Notes: generated by a model from the letters alone, not told the origin. 64,000 nt of DNA from Orientallactaga sibirica (GCA_036365145.1 JAEOAD010000034.1:15963501-16027500); one strand, 5' to 3'; shown: positions 43,991-56,695, counted from the first letter of the stretch. A program made the numbers and translations.

Positions 43991-44220
43991 GAAAATGATA
44001 AATTCTTTTTCAAGAATATTTTTATTTAATTATGGAAGAGAGGGTGAAGAATGAGAGAGAGAATGGGCACACCAGGGCTTTTGCCAATGCAAACACTCAC
44101 ATCCCAGGCCACTTTGTGTGCCAGGCTTTTCGTGGTGCTGAGGAATCAAACCCATATTGGCAGGCTATTCAAGCAAGTACTGTTGAGCCATTTCTCTAGC
44201 CCCCAAATGATAAATTCTAT
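43991..44220 (-). repeat. DIP-like SINE with target-site duplication
   Basis: Antisense DIP (about 44015-44204): TATTTTTATTTAATTATGG tail, GGCACACCAGGGCTTTTGCC body, GCCATTTCTCTAGCCCCC head. ATGATAAATTCT flanks both sides. Confidence 0.87.
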
Positions 44221-44224
44221 ACAT

Positions 44225-45585
44225 ATTGACTTGGTTCTTGTCTTATCTGCACATGAAAATGCATGCAAATAGCTAGTCAGAGATATATGTGTTCATCCAG
44301 GTGCAGACCAGAGTTAAGAGCCAACTAGCATAGGCTCACTGAGCAGTCATCAGTTGATTCCTTTTCTTTGTGCTGTGCCATATCATTGAAACACTGCCCA
44401 TTGTGTCTCTCTTCTGTGTGCTAACATGCATGCAGATTAGAAACTTGACATTACATTCTAAGAGCAGGGCTTTCCTCCCACAATGCCATGTTGCCTGATG
44501 GTGCTAGGATGGCAGCTCTTCTGAGATGTTATAGACCTTATGTCTGAGCCATTTTCCTCTGACACAGAGTACAGAGTGATCTGCAGGCTTCTGAAAGAAA
44601 CCAAAGAAAAATTCCCCTCCTTATCTAGGCAGGTTGAGGCCATTTTATTTCTCTTGAATGTGCACACAGAGGCTTGCTATAACTTGTACAGTCCTGTTGA
44701 GGATTCACTGCCAGTGGAAATTATAAGCCACTGTCAAATCCCAAATATAGTCCTTCTCATGTTGCTATACAAGCCCAGCAATTGCATGTGCACATGCCAT
44801 GGTTTGAGTGCATGTGGTACATATTATCACTTGAGGTAGCATGAGCTTATGAAGAGTTTGGGCTAAGGAAAGCTAAGAGAGCTCAAAGAATATTCTACTA
44901 CTACCTGGGTTTAGTGTCAGAACCTTTGACCATGGAGTCAGGGTACATGGATACTTCTTAGCTCACCTGGCTCCTTTCTGAATACTCTGGCCAAGGAATG
45001 GAACCATTTGAGGCTATTTCTTCATCTGTCCAATGGAATGTTAGATGAGGTAGTCTGCAGGGTCTTTCCCTTCTCTGAAATTCTGACTCTAGGAAACATT
45101 GTCATTTTTAAATTACAGCATGTCTACTTAGAGGGGACTCTGGGATTGGAGTTTGGAGACTCAGATTTTATTTGATTTCAAGTCTCATTTTAGCTATCTC
45201 ATTGTGGGCAGTTCATCCAGACAGTAGTTACTCACTTATAAATTCAGTTTTAGATATTGGAGATTACAAAAATAAATAATACTGTGTATCCATACACATC
45301 CCACACCTCTTCCGCCCAAAGCTTGGAGTTGGTACAAGGAATAGAGCAGAGGAAAAGTGAATAATCAAACAATTATCATTGCATGGATGGGAATGACCCT
45401 AGCAGATATTCAGATAACAATGTATGTTTTGCCTATCAAGTTGAATGAAATGCAGTTTATATGAAAATGATTTGCAAAATTTAAATTATGTCTGGAATTT
45501 TTGATAAAATATTTCTACTAATTTGACTTCCTGTTAAGAGCATACTCATTATTCATTGACTAATGATAACTATTCTGTGAGGGAA
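44225..45585. other. Mostly unique intronic sequence with faint MIR relics
   Basis: CTATTTCTTCATCTGTCCAA near 45018 is a short MIR phrase. No coding exon: the 99-codon frame at 44540 has no recognised homology. Confidence 0.4.
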
Positions 45586-45589
45586 TCAC

Positions 45590-45705
45590 TATTATTTTTC
45601 CATATTATGAATAATAATACAGAAGCATGAAGAGGCTTAACATATTTTCCATATCACACAGCTTTGGATCCCTAGAGCTGGGATCTAAAAACAAGCATCT
45701 GATAC
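45590..45705 (-). repeat. MIR SINE relic, antisense
   Basis: ATGAAGAGGCTTAACATATT, CATATCACACAGCTTTGGAT and CTAGAGCTGGGATCTAAAA fit antisense MIR. Confidence 0.65.
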
Positions 45706-46140
45706 TCTTCCCCAGGAGCCCTTCATATGCTATCATGTCTGTCCATTGGTTTATTACTCAATACCACTCAATTCTAAGGGGTTTCCTTTGACAATGAGAA
45801 AGCTACAAACTTTCCAAGTGTTAGTTTTGTTATCTGTAAGAGGGAGGTGATTTTAAATGTCTGATGTAGTTGTGACGAGGAATAACTTATGGATCAAGTA
45901 TATGGAACCTAGAATTTTATAGGAGCTTCATAAATTTGAGTTCCCTTCTCCATTCCAGAAGCTGAGTGCATTACTGTAAATTATTTACTTTCTTCTTATG
46001 ATAAATTATAAGTGAGTTTGTTGGAAGGTCATTCTTGTGTTCCTAATGCTTTTATGTGCTTTATATTATCTTTTTATAGTCTTTGAGCTCATCAGTAGTT
46101 GAATTTAGTGTTTATTTCCAATATAATTTTTTGGTTGATT

Positions 46141-46299
46141 TTTCTTTTCTTTTTTTCTTTTTTTTTTTGTTTGCTTTTGAGACAAGATTCCCTATAGCCC
46201 AGTCTGGCCTCTAATTTTCTGTGTAGCTGAGGTTGTCCTTGAACTCATGATCCTCCTGTCACATACCTGATCTCAAATATGTACCACCATGCCCAGCTT
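46141..46299 (-). repeat. Proto-B1/B1-like SINE
   Basis: T-rich tail, TTTTGAGACAAGATTCCCTA, CTGAGGTTGTCCTTGAACTC, ATGTACCACCATGCCCAGC. Old antisense B1. Confidence 0.75.
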
Positions 46300-46327
46300 C
46301 AAATGTGGGTCTAAAATAAAATAAAAA

Positions 46328-46590
46328 GGAGGGACTGGGGCAATGGCTTAGTCAGTAATGTGCTTGCTATGTTTAGGTTCCCAGCATTCAGGAGGGAGGA
46401 TACTGGGCCCCACCTCAAGCTGATTGGCTAAACTAGCTGGATCTGCAAGCCCTGGGCTCAAGTAAGGACCTACCTCTCAATAAATAAGGTGAACCTCTAT
46501 TAAGGATACATCTGAAGTCTACTCCTGGCCTCCATACACATGTGCAAACATGCCTACACACATGTGAACACAGATACATACACACCTTCA
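46328..46590 (+). repeat. B4-like SINE
   Basis: GGACTGGGGCAATGGCTTAG head, a short B1-like middle (GCATTCAGGAGGGAGGATAC), then AAGGACCTACCTCTCAATAA, CTCCTGGCCTCCATACACAT and a CA-rich tail. Confidence 0.7.
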
Positions 46591-46599
46591 CATGACACA

Positions 46600-47380
46600 C
46601 AGATGCACAAACATGGCTATGAGAGAGAATTATGGTACTGTTTATAGGCTTTGATTCAGCATTCTCTGGAATTTCAGATCACAGGGTAGACAGTGATAAA
46701 TATGGTAACTAGGCCACAAGAGAGGTTTCATATTGAGTGGATTTCCCTGCAGGTTGTAAAGCAAGTGGTTTGTGGCTTATGCTGCATCTCCCTTTGAGCT
46801 CTAAATATGTACCTGAAGCTTGAATGTAAATCAAATCTTGGCAAACCAAGTCTAATTTCCTAGCTGTCTCGCATATTTATTTCAGGCTTGTGTGAATCTC
46901 AGTTCTAACGTGGCGTGCAGATGTTCCTTCGTGTGTTTCATTAAAATATCTGTGGCAGGTTTTGTGGTAAAGCTCTCTGAATAAATGAATGGGGATGGGG
47001 TGATTGGACAGTTCTACGGAGATGAATGAGAAGTGATCCTTACCTAGCACTCACAAATATATAATATACTGGAGTTGGTGATGTATAATATAGACATGAC
47101 CCCTGTCCTCAGGAAGCTAACAACAATGAGTGTGATAGAGATTCCAACCTCTGTTCCACTCAGGAGACTTGTAGGTGACCTTGAAAGAAGTCTCCAGCCT
47201 TTGATTCCAGATAGCATCTTGACAACTTTTGGTACACAGACAGTATTTTCATTATTATGGACAACATTTTTCCAAGTGATGTTAAAAGATATTTTCTGGA
47301 AAAAGGGAACCTATAATATTTAAAAACCATGAATTAGTACTATATAATAGTAATATACAAATATAATGCTGACATTGCTA
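46600..47380. other. Unique sequence, possibly conserved non-coding, plus L2 fragment
   Basis: 46730-46985 is non-repetitive with balanced composition. 47075-47150 has an L2-like phrase CCTGTCCTCAGGAAGCTAAC. No exon. Confidence 0.35.
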
Positions 47381-47385
47381 TCTTT

Positions 47386-47575
47386 TAAAAATATTTTGTG
47401 TGTTTATTTGCAAGGACAGAGAGAGAGTGAGAATGAATATGGCCATGCCAGGGCCTCTAGCCACTGAAAACAAACTCCAGATATATGCACCACTTTGTGT
47501 ATCTGGCTTGACATGGGTACTGGGGAATCAAATCCTAGTTATTAGCAATCTCTCCAGTCCTAACATTGCTATCTT
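47386..47575 (-). repeat. DIP-like SINE with target-site duplication
   Basis: Antisense DIP lacking part of the head region (ATCCTAGTTATTAGCAATCT rather than the usual 40 bases). ACATTGCTATCTT flanks it at about 47372 and 47562. Confidence 0.83.
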
Positions 47576-47579
47576 AAGT

Positions 47580-48370
47580 GCCAACTGTGTATTGTATAAT
47601 ACACAGTGTCAAAATAATTGCAACTGATCTTTACAATCATCCTGCGCAGTACACATTGCTAATATCTGTAATTATATAGCCTGTAAGGTAAAATGATTAA
47701 TTCATTGTAAGATAGGTATTATCACAGGCAAGTTTGATTCCAGAGCTTTCATGCTAGATCATGCTATGAAGCCTCACAAATGATGTAAATATATACATGG
47801 AACATCTAGACCATCATACAGACAACCTTACTTCATTAATTTTATTACTACTGAAAGTCTGTTTCCAAACTTCCTGAGCATGCCACTTTCTGGTGAGGAT
47901 GGAGAAGCACTGGCTCTGCTTGGTTCTGAAAGAATCATTGTTGCCTTTCTGGTTTCAGGTACATGGTATCTGGCTGAGGAAGTCCATCACCCTGTGGTGT
48001 TTTAGGGCTATATCTACCTTCCAGTTTAGACTCGAAAGGAATGGGTCAGCATGTGCAATTTTTTTCTGTCCCAACCCTTATCTTTAAAAAGTTCCTTTTG
48101 TCATTTACTATTTTAAAATCAGTTTGTAGTGGCTGAGAAACCAGTAGTTTTAAAGAAGTAAAGAGAGATGAAGAGAAGAATATTAAAATAAATGGCCTCC
48201 GATTTTGGTCTCCATGAATTTGAGTTGGGTGGATGAAATGTGTGATGAGTAGATTTCCAAAGTATTTGGTTGGAGAGCAAATGGGGCAAGAGTTTTCCAT
48301 GGAGCATTGAGACGGGTGCAGACCAGCTGACCATGCGTTCACAGCGCAGGCAAATACGTTTTTCTTTCTT
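47580..48370. other. Unique intronic sequence
   Basis: No recognised feature. Confidence 0.4.
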
Positions 48371-48374
48371 TTAT

Positions 48375-48591
48375 TTTTAAATTTTATTTTATTGTATTTA
48401 TTTGCAAGGAGAAAGAGAGAGAAAAAAAATGAAAATGAGAATGGGCAGTCAGGGCTTCTAACCACTTCAAATGAACTGCAGGTGCATGCATCATTTTGTT
48501 CATCTGGTTTTACGTGGGTACTGAGGAATTGAACCTGGGGAGTTAGCCTTTGTAGGCAAGTATCTTAACCCCTGAGCCATCTCTCCAGACC
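48375..48591 (-). repeat. DIP-like SINE
   Basis: Antisense: ATTTTATTGTATTTATTTGC tail, GGGCAGTCAGGGCTTCTAAC body, CTGAGCCATCTCTCCAGACC head. Confidence 0.86.
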
Positions 48592-48599
48592 CATATTTG

Positions 48600-49465
48600 C
48601 TTTCTGGTGCAGAGGAGCATGTAAGGGAAATTCTCTGTTCCAGGAACAAAACAAAACAATAGTTTTCTTCTGAGAACTCTGAGACTCTGAATATAGTATT
48701 TTTCTAGGAAGTAGGATGTTTAGGCTCCATTGTTAGGTCTGAAATTATATGTTTCATGTCAGAAAACAGAACAAAACAGCTTAGACTAAGTGTGTTACCA
48801 GGAACACTCCTTTTTAGAGAATGTCCAGTTGACTCAAAAGAAGATGAGAATGGGCCAATGTCACTTGTTCATATTTATCAATATCAGACTCACTGAAGAG
48901 GTCAGCAATCTCCTCTTATCTCTCACTTGATCCAAATTTCTTGTAAGTTTTCTTGAATGAAGAAGAGTGGAGAAAGACAACCAGCAACCTTCTGCTGGAC
49001 TCCTTTGTGTCAATCCAAAGAGAATCTTCAGTATTGATTATTTAAAATGGACCTTCCCATCCCAAGTATGATGGCTTTATTACTATCAAATTGGTACCAT
49101 TGCAGTACCGTATGTCTTTGCTCTCATGTCATTACTAGACTGACTTCCAAGAGTTGCTAACCAGTTAGGTTTAGTCTCTGCAAGTAATTACCCAGCTTGC
49201 TCAGCAGCAGTGTCTATACATGGACCTGCTTGCCCACCCACTCACAAAGCAGACCAATTCCAAAGATGGTTACTGCTGAGCTGGAGTGAAGTAGGCAACA
49301 TGTAAACAGGCCCTTGGGCTTCAGACTCAGCTCCAGATGTTGGTCAAGGAAGACAAAAAGTGCTAATCACTCTTTGGAGCATGCTTAGTGGCAGCCTCAC
49401 ATATTCATTTGAAAATCTTTTGTTGATCTCCACATTGCTGTCCTGGGCCCATACTGTTTCTTAGG
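48600..49465. other. Unique intronic sequence
   Basis: No recognised feature. Confidence 0.4.
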
Positions 49466-49469
49466 GATG

Positions 49470-49905
49470 GCAAAGGAAATTCTTGATTCTTGTCCTCAAG
49501 GAGTTCACGGTATCTTGGAAAAACAAAAGACAAAGAAACAAAACTGACTGAAAGGCAGGTTAGCACAGCACCGTGTAGAAAGTTCCCTGACTGTGCAATG
49601 CCATGGGAGCACTGCTTGTGCATGAGAGGGGATCTCATAAAATCAGGGTGGTAAATTTTGGGAAGGGTGGGAAGAAAAGACCAGTCTGCAAAGGCATACT
49701 AGAGGAAGGGAAGTGGAACAGTCTTCTGAGAAGACTGGAATGTAGTGGGAAGGCAGTGAGCAAAACATTTTGTGTAATGAAATACCACTGTGCCAGGAGA
49801 GGAGGCAGGAGAAAGGATGGGACAAAGGGCTCTCACATTGTATATCTTGTGTGGGTCTGATGGCTGAAGCTCTGGCTGGAGAGGATCTTAGGGCCAACAA
49901 TCGAG
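49470..49905 (-). repeat. L2 relic, antisense
   Basis: TGTCCTCAAGGAGTTCACGG, AAGACAAAGAAACAAAACTG, GGAAGGCAGTGAGCAAAAC and GGCTGAAGCTCTGGCTGGAG follow the antisense L2 order, all frames broken. Confidence 0.55.
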
Positions 49906-49909
49906 TGAA

Positions 49910-50980
49910 TTTGAAATAGCAAGCTGATGTCAACCATTAGCCTCTAGTTAATTAACAGATTATTTCAACATAGCTATTTATAGTAGTATTTTGTTATTTT
50001 TACCTTTTTTACCTTAACCCATGCAAAAAATACATTTTATATTGACTTTCAACAAACCCAGCCAGAGACATAAGATAAAAATATGTGATTGAAATAAAAA
50101 CTCACAGAAACTTACCCTTGTTTATTATGTGTACTATTTTGTCACTTCCTATTCTATTCCACTCAAATATAATTTATTCTTTACCGTACCAGTTAGTTTT
50201 TAAAATGCTCATGCCTACAAACAAAATTGGTTTTGGTCTCTGTTAATTGGGGGAAGGCTTGGAAATTTAGTAAACATTGACTTTATTCTGTATTGTAGTC
50301 AGCTTTAGGCTTCAGAGGAAAATTGAGCTGAGAGTTTGCAATGGGCTCAAGGTAAAAAGAATTGGAACTTGTGTCTTTCCTGCTATAGGATCTAGGAAAG
50401 GGAAGGAGACAGCTTAAAACATGAAATGGATGTGAACAGATACAGACTTGGAAACATGGCTGTGGCTGCAGCTTGAGAAACAGGTGGAAAGGAGGAAGAG
50501 AGAAGGGTTATAAAGCTCAGGCAGTAATTAAGTACTTGAGGGAAAGGCCATGGAGGCAAGGCTCTTATTTCAAAGTTCCACTTGACAGGGCCCCAGCAGC
50601 AGTCCTCCCTCTCAGGCAGCCCTCTTCTATGTGTGTCCACACTCACTGGCCCCACTTCCATCTTCCTCACCCTTGGCAGGATGCATTCTTTTATGCAGAG
50701 TTCTACAGCCACTAGGAACCTTTGTATCTCTAATGAAAGAATTAGAATGCCCAGGCTTATGCCTGTAGGCAATTTCTTTATCTCTCAAGGTCCTACTTCT
50801 GGGCACAAGAATTACATGGTCTCATTAACAGTGCATTCTCAGACTATCTGGGGGAAGCATTTGGAATTTTACCCTTTATCTGTAACTGACTCACCTTTCT
50901 CAACTTGATAGAAATTTCCAGCTGCAAGTCCATTTCTAAGCTTATATGAACACCATGGTAACTTGGAAAATATTTACACT
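49910..50980. other. Unique intronic sequence
   Basis: 49940-50110 is AT-rich with TAGTTAATTAACAGATTA. No exon. Frames at 50392-50908 overlap on both strands without homology. Confidence 0.4.
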
Positions 50981-50984
50981 CAGG

Positions 50985-51160
50985 CCAACTTCTATTTGAA
51001 TCTTAGCTGTGCACTTCCCTTCCATGATGCCTTAAGCATATGGCTTAAACTCTTTGAGCATGAACTTATTCATTTACAAAATGGTTATAAATCCCAAGGA
51101 AGTTGTAAAGAATTGGAAGAAACTGTATAACATTAGCACAGAACAAGTACATGAGGAATG
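50985..51160 (+). repeat. MIR SINE relic
   Basis: ATTTGAATCTTAGCTGTGCA, GGCTTAAACTCTTTGAGCAT, TTCATTTACAAAATGGTTAT and AGTTGTAAAGAATTGGAAG fit MIR. Confidence 0.65.
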
Positions 51161-51164
51161 GGAG

Positions 51165-53160
51165 TTAAACAAATAGCCAAGGAAGCAACTCTGGAAACTC
51201 AGCAGCAGGGACTCTGTTGAAGGAGTCTCCAACAGTAGAAGGAAGATTGGCCTGGCAGTTCTGTAGGGTAGATTGCCTCTGAAGGTAGTATGCCCACTAT
51301 TATGAGGCCATGAGGACATTTCTTAGGAGGAAGAAAGAGCAGGAGAACCAGAGGAAGGAAGATATCTGATGTCCTGAGGCTCATATAGTAGGAATCAGGA
51401 GGCCAGAATACTGCCAAGAAATCTTTAAGCTATGAGCATACATCACTTCATGCATCCAACACACGTCCCATGATTTGTGAGCTTCTAATTTATTAATCAG
51501 CCAGGTGATGGAGGCAGTCTGTGACATCTCATCATCCAGTTCCTGCTGCATGGTGCTTGCCAAGTTGTCTTTGATACACAATGCTCCTGGGACATTGGTT
51601 CCCTGGGGATGCCTTCCCATGTGAGTGACGTCACAGTACTCAGCAGTGTTTCGGGATGGGAGGCAGTGTCTGGTGGTGGTGTGTGTGGTGGGGGATAACT
51701 TTACTTATCATAATTACAGGTTTGTTTTTCAAAAGACAGCAAGTTGCAGCCTCTTTTCTTGTGCACTTGTGACAGTCTCTCTATGATAGTAGTGTGACAA
51801 CCATTTTATTTTACATTGACAAGGAGTGGTGCTTTGTATGAGAAAAAAAAAAAAGTACCGAATACAAATGATATGAAAGTCTTCATGCTGAAGGATCAGT
51901 TGGGATTGCCTTGCTTTAGGAAAAGAAAGACAAAATTGTGCATTATTAACTCAACCAAAGCTTGTTAAATCCATTCTATGTGTGGATAACATAATATTCT
52001 TTAATGACACCAAAACATTACTGATGCTTCATGCACACTGACAAGTAAGTAGGAAAAGACAAGACACAGCCAAATTGACATCTAGTGTGAGGAATAGTGG
52101 GAAAGAAGTATAACTTGGAGCCATGATGTAAGATGGTATGTGTATGTGCTTTAAGAGAGAAAGAGAGAGATCTTTCTGAGCCTATATGGAATTCAGAGAA
52201 AAGATGTTAGCATGTCAGCCAGAGAAGGTGGTAAGTAGCAGCGCTGGGTCAGGAAGTCCTATGTATGCACTTTATATAAAAGACTTTGAACTTTATCTTA
52301 AGACAATAGTTCCCACAGTTCTTCAAGATATTCTTAACCTTTCTGTGATTTTGGATTATGTGCTGTGGTTGCTATAGGACAAAGACATACTAATAATTCT
52401 GCTTACTGTGGTTAGATTCAAACAACTTAATGTAATACTTACGTCCACACATGCTTTGTGGCCATTTGAAGAAAATAGTGCATGCAAACCTAAAGGAAAA
52501 GTATCATTTTATCCTCGAATGATCATAGTTGCCTACTGCTTCTGAGATATTGCCCTCGGAGACTACCATCCTCATTTCCTGTTTCTCATTTACTTTTGTG
52601 CAGTACTTTGCAATTGAAGCAAAAATTCACAGAGATATTTTGTCATTGAATGTGAAGCAGTGTGTATCACAATGTTGAGACTATGAATGACCTCAAGGTA
52701 GTATTTTCTGTAATGCTCAATAAAGGTCAAATATTGCTCGTCTCCTTAGGGCAGTTAGAGTATCCTGCTGTTCTAGTGTGAGTGTGCTCTGTGTCATCTC
52801 TGCACAAGTTGTGAATTATATGATGAAGAACTAGGCAGCGATTGAGAAGGTTTTGCTTTAATGTGGGACATGCTACAGTTGTTATCTTAGATCACTCTTG
52901 CTAAAATGAAGAGGGTAGATTGATGGGGAAAGTCAGATGATGGCACAGATGGGGGTGGGGAATCACTGTGGACTAAAGGAGCAGCAATGGTATATTTTTT
53001 CCAGAATATTATTATTTTGAAATGAGGCCGATTCACAAGAATTTTCAAAGATAATAGTGAGTTGCTATGTACAGTGTACTCAGTTTTCCTCAATGCTTTC
53101 ATATGATGTTGCTAAAACAAAATGTCAAACTAGGAGATCCCATATATTATGCATGCATAG
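51165..53160. other. Mostly unique intronic sequence
   Basis: 52270-52310 (AGACTTTGAACTTTATCTTA) may be a small antisense L2 trace. Otherwise no recognised repeat or exon over 2 kb. Confidence 0.4.
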
Positions 53161-53164
53161 TTCT

Positions 53165-53365
53165 ATCATACTTATTAACTTATAGATTTGTGTAACCGCA
53201 GCCATGATGATGATATAGAATAAATAGTTCAAATACTACAAAGATATCTTATACCAGACCTTTATAGTCAGATCTCTTTTTTTCTGCTACCATTCTTAAA
53301 TCTTACCAACAATTGTTCTGCATGTCTATGATTTTATTTCAAGACTGTAATATGTATGAACAAAA
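53165..53365 (-). repeat. L1M 3' region fragment, antisense
   Basis: AGATTTGTGTAACCGCAGCC, ACCTTTATAGTCAGATCTC and CTATGATTTTATTTCAAGAC resemble antisense L1M 3'UTR. Confidence 0.55.
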
Positions 53366-53369
53366 CCAT

Positions 53370-54140
53370 AACTGAAATACTTTAAGGGGGGGCAGAAGAT
53401 TCAGTATTTGGGAGTACTTGGGCATGGAGGATGAAAAGAACAACTCAAGACATAAGGGCAGTTTCAAGACATACTTTCAACAATGAATCACTTACTTCCG
53501 GTTAAGAAGAACAATGTGTAAGGAAACATTTTTGGCTTCATTAACTGAGTAGGTGGTTGCATTTCCCAACAACATAATCTTGGGGATATAAGGGGACATT
53601 TTGAGGTCCTACACATTTGAAGATGATGAGTCAGCTTTGAAAATGAAAGCCTGAGCAATATTACATGGATGATCCAAATAGAAACATGGTAACCAGTGGC
53701 AGAATGTTTCAGACTCTTAACTTGGAGTGGTACTAAGAAATCACATTCAGATCACTAGTTATTGAGCTACCAATGTGAAGCTCTTGGAGCTATGCCTAGT
53801 CATGAAGGTGCCTGAATTAGTATGCACTAGGGGTATAAGAGAGGCATCATGGGTATTTTTTATGAAAAAATGCATGTCTGAAGGAGGAAGGGTTAGGCTA
53901 TGAAGGATCATATTTCTAGTATAGCACATTAGGTAGAACTTATAAAGAGATATATGTACTTAAAATCTTCATCTTGGCAAGATCTTAAATAGCATGTGAG
54001 ACATGGAAGTTAGTTGACAATGGATTGAAAAATAAGGAGAGAGGAAGGAGGAATTTTATTTTGGTTTTTGAAGAGTTCAGAAATGGGGTTAGAGGAGTGT
54101 TCATCAAAAATGAAAAAAGTTAAGTTAGATGGGAAGAATT
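53370..54140. other. Unique or strongly decayed intronic sequence
   Basis: The purine-rich section 53640-54090 might be decayed antisense L2, but no firm call. Confidence 0.35.
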
Positions 54141-54149
54141 TATTCAAAG

Positions 54150-54362
54150 ATCTATTATCCAACATTGGGACTATAGTTAAAACTCATGTCTTACATACCA
54201 GAAAATCACTGGAAAACTAAATATTAAGTCTTCTCACCACAAAAAAATAAGTATGTTAGGTAATGCATATGTTAATTAGTTTGATTTAGCCATTTCAAAA
54301 TGTATAAATGTGTCAAAACATCTGGTTGTTCATGTACACAATTACTTTTCAGTTAAAACCAA
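54150..54362 (+). repeat. L1M 3' end, sense
   Basis: GATCTATTATCCAACATTGG, GACTATAGTTAAAACTCATG, AAGTCTTCTCACCACAAAAA, ATGTTAATTAGTTTGATTTA and AAAACATCTGGTTGTTCATG match the L1M 3'UTR order. Confidence 0.75.
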
Positions 54363-54764
54363 TTAAATTCAAAAGATTGCTGGCCAAAAAAATAAGTATT
54401 TGAATAGACCACTGGAGCTAAGTTGAATCTAAAAAGAAGTAAATAGACTGGATAGTAGATAACAGGAAAGGAGAAGGGCACAGAATGAGAGGTCTTAGCG
54501 GGAGAGCAGGTGTTGAGATAATTACGCTAGAGATGGGAGTGTTTTGATATAATATGTCAGAGTTAGGGTTTTGGAGATGACAAGTTCTAGAGTAATCAAG
54601 GGAAGAAGTAGCAAGCAGGAAGAGGGTGGTATTGAAGGTCACTGAGCTGGATGCTGGGGCCATCTGGGGCTAGGTATATGACATGAAAACAAGATAAGCT
54701 GAAGGCATAGTGTGGAAGTGATGTGCTGCATTGCTCATGTAACATGAGTATTAGCACATTTTCT

Positions 54765-55120
54765 GTTGTTAAAATGAAATACTTCCAGCTTGCTGCCTTA
54801 TGTAGAGAAAGGGTTTATTTATCTCATTTTTGGAGGACCAAGAGAGTGGTCCTTGAATCTGCTTGGCTCTGTGAGAACCTTTTGATTCCATCATAGTGGA
54901 TGATATCCTACTGGGGCCACTTGGTGGGTCAATATTGTTTTCACATGAGGGACACTTAAAGAGAGAGAGAGAGACAGCACAATGATAATAAAACCTACAT
55001 GACAGATGCATCATTTTCTCTTGAGAACTAATCCACTGTGGAGACAAGCACTAATACTTTCTAAGGGTGAGGCCCCATGACCCAAGTATCTTCTGCTAGG
55101 CTTTAAGGTTAAATCAACTC
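54765..55120 (-). mobile_element. MaLR-like LTR fragment, antisense
   Basis: GAAAGGGTTTATTTATCTCA, TGGAGGACCAAGAGAGTGGT, GAGAACTAATCCACTGTGGA, GGTGAGGCCCCATGACCC follow the antisense MaLR LTR order. A (GA)n patch lies at 54959-54974. No coding region is attached. Confidence 0.6.
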
Positions 55121-55124
55121 ACAT

Positions 55125-55875
55125 ACCCACGCTTGGTTCTCCTTCCCAGCTCATACCCCAGCAGTAGCAGTTCTGGCTACCACAAAGATCTGACAAGGAG
55201 AATGAGGTGAGCATACCTCAGTCTGTGAGAGATTTGTATTTGAGTCTTGTTCCATTCTCCCTTAGATCTTGGAGGAGTGATTTATCCTCTATGCACCTTC
55301 ACTTACAACCCTTCCAACCCCACAGAGCTGTGGTGCCATGTTCAAAAGACAAACTGAAAGCAAATCGCTCAGCAAGCCTTGTGTGGATGTGGCTCTTTTG
55401 TCCTCATTTACTGGCCTTGGATCCTTTCCATCACACTGATGGAAGATAGTGCTTTGGTACCTAGTAATTGCATTTGCATGGCCTGGATTTCAGAATATCA
55501 TTTGGGGATAACAAAATGAGCAGTGGTTGTGACAGTGGAGAAGGTCCAGTATATGCCTTGTCTTTTAGAAGTCCAGGATAAATATGTGGAAACAGTTTAC
55601 CCAGGCACATTGGCTGATGAAAGGATGGAATGTGCTTCCACAAGAGGAGTTCAATATTTTTTAGATTTACAAAAAGGTACTGTGGTACCCAAGCCTGGGA
55701 TACTTTTCAGCAGATGATTTTGCACTTTCTCTAGACAGAACAGAGTTCTCAGTCTAACAGCTTTGCAAAATCAGGGTTATTATTAATAATGGTATAAAGA
55801 AGGTTAAGGAAGGAAACTGCGAGAGGCTAAGTGTTTGTAAAGGAAGTATTATGGAAATGGGAACTTTTATTTCTT
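55125..55875. other. Unique intronic sequence
   Basis: No recognised exon or repeat. Confidence 0.4.
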
Positions 55876-55878
55876 TCT

Positions 55879-55879
<1 letters not shown>

Positions 55880-55925
<46 letters not shown>

Positions 55926-56252
55926 TATGTGTGTGGAGATGCACATGCCCCATGCACACATGTGTAGAGGCCAGAGGAAGACTTCAAGTGTCCTCCTGTA
56001 TAATTCTTGGGCATTACATCCCTGAGACGAAGTCTCCCACACTTCTCTTTGAACCTAGAGCTCACCACTTGTTTTTTTGGTTAGACTAGCTGACCAGGGA
56101 GCCCCAGTGATCCCCATCTACAATCGTCTGAATTCTAGGGTTACAGGCATGCACAACCATGTCCAGCTTTTTACATGGGTGCTGGGAATAAAATTCAAGT
56201 CCTCTTGCTTTCACTGTGAGGGTTGTTATGGGGGCATCTTCTTAGCCCAGAA
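55880..56252 (-). repeat. B4-like SINE, antisense, with (TG)22 tail
   Basis: (TG)n at 55880-55924, then GTAGAGGCCAGAGGAAGACT, CTGAGACGAAGTCTCCCACA, AGACTAGCTGACCAGGGAGC, GGTTACAGGCATGCACAACC, ATGTCCAGCTTTTTACATGG. Confidence 0.77.
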
Positions 56253-56459
56253 ATGGATACTTTTTACCTCTCATATAACACTTCTACTCCTGATGTTACA
56301 AATTGAACAGAATTAAACAAGTGATGGCTAATGTACAAAACAAAATATAGTTGGAATTCCTTAACCGAGGAGGAAGTCAGAAAACAAATCACAAAATGAT
56401 GGTCACTAATACACTTATATGATGGAACACCAATATATTATTATTACTATTGAAAGCTT

Positions 56460-56590
56460 ATGTCACCCACAATCATTCTTTGTAATAACGATGACCTCTG
56501 ACCTCATTTTACAGATGAGAAAATGGAGGCTTGAAGATCAAATAAGCTAGGAGGTCATATAACTTCAACTACAATTAGGTCCTCTGCTTC
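56460..56590 (-). repeat. MIR SINE relic, antisense
   Basis: CTGACCTCATTTTACAGATG, AGAAAATGGAGGCTTGAAGA, AGCTAGGAGGTCATATAACT. Confidence 0.72.
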
Positions 56591-56635
56591 CAGAGTCTTG
56601 GCAGAGTGTGGGGATATGGAGGAGGGAAAGCAGCT

Positions 56636-56695
56636 GGGGGGGGGGAGGAAGCAGCCTGAGGGCTTATAGGTCATCCCCTCTCCCACCCCCCCCCC
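56636..56695. repeat. G10 and C10 homopolymer pair
   Basis: A run of ten G at 56636-56645 is followed about 40 bases later by a C-rich run ending near 56695. The two could pair or form alternative structures. Confidence 0.85.

Noticed and set aside
44540..44839. A 99-codon frame with a plausible globular composition.
   Set aside because: No splice signals flank it, no homology recognised, and a 69-codon frame overlaps on the opposite strand.
49603..49860. A basic 85-codon frame (Lys/Arg-rich) resembling a small nucleic-acid-binding protein.
   Set aside because: It overlaps an antisense L2 relic and an opposite-strand frame and matches no known family.
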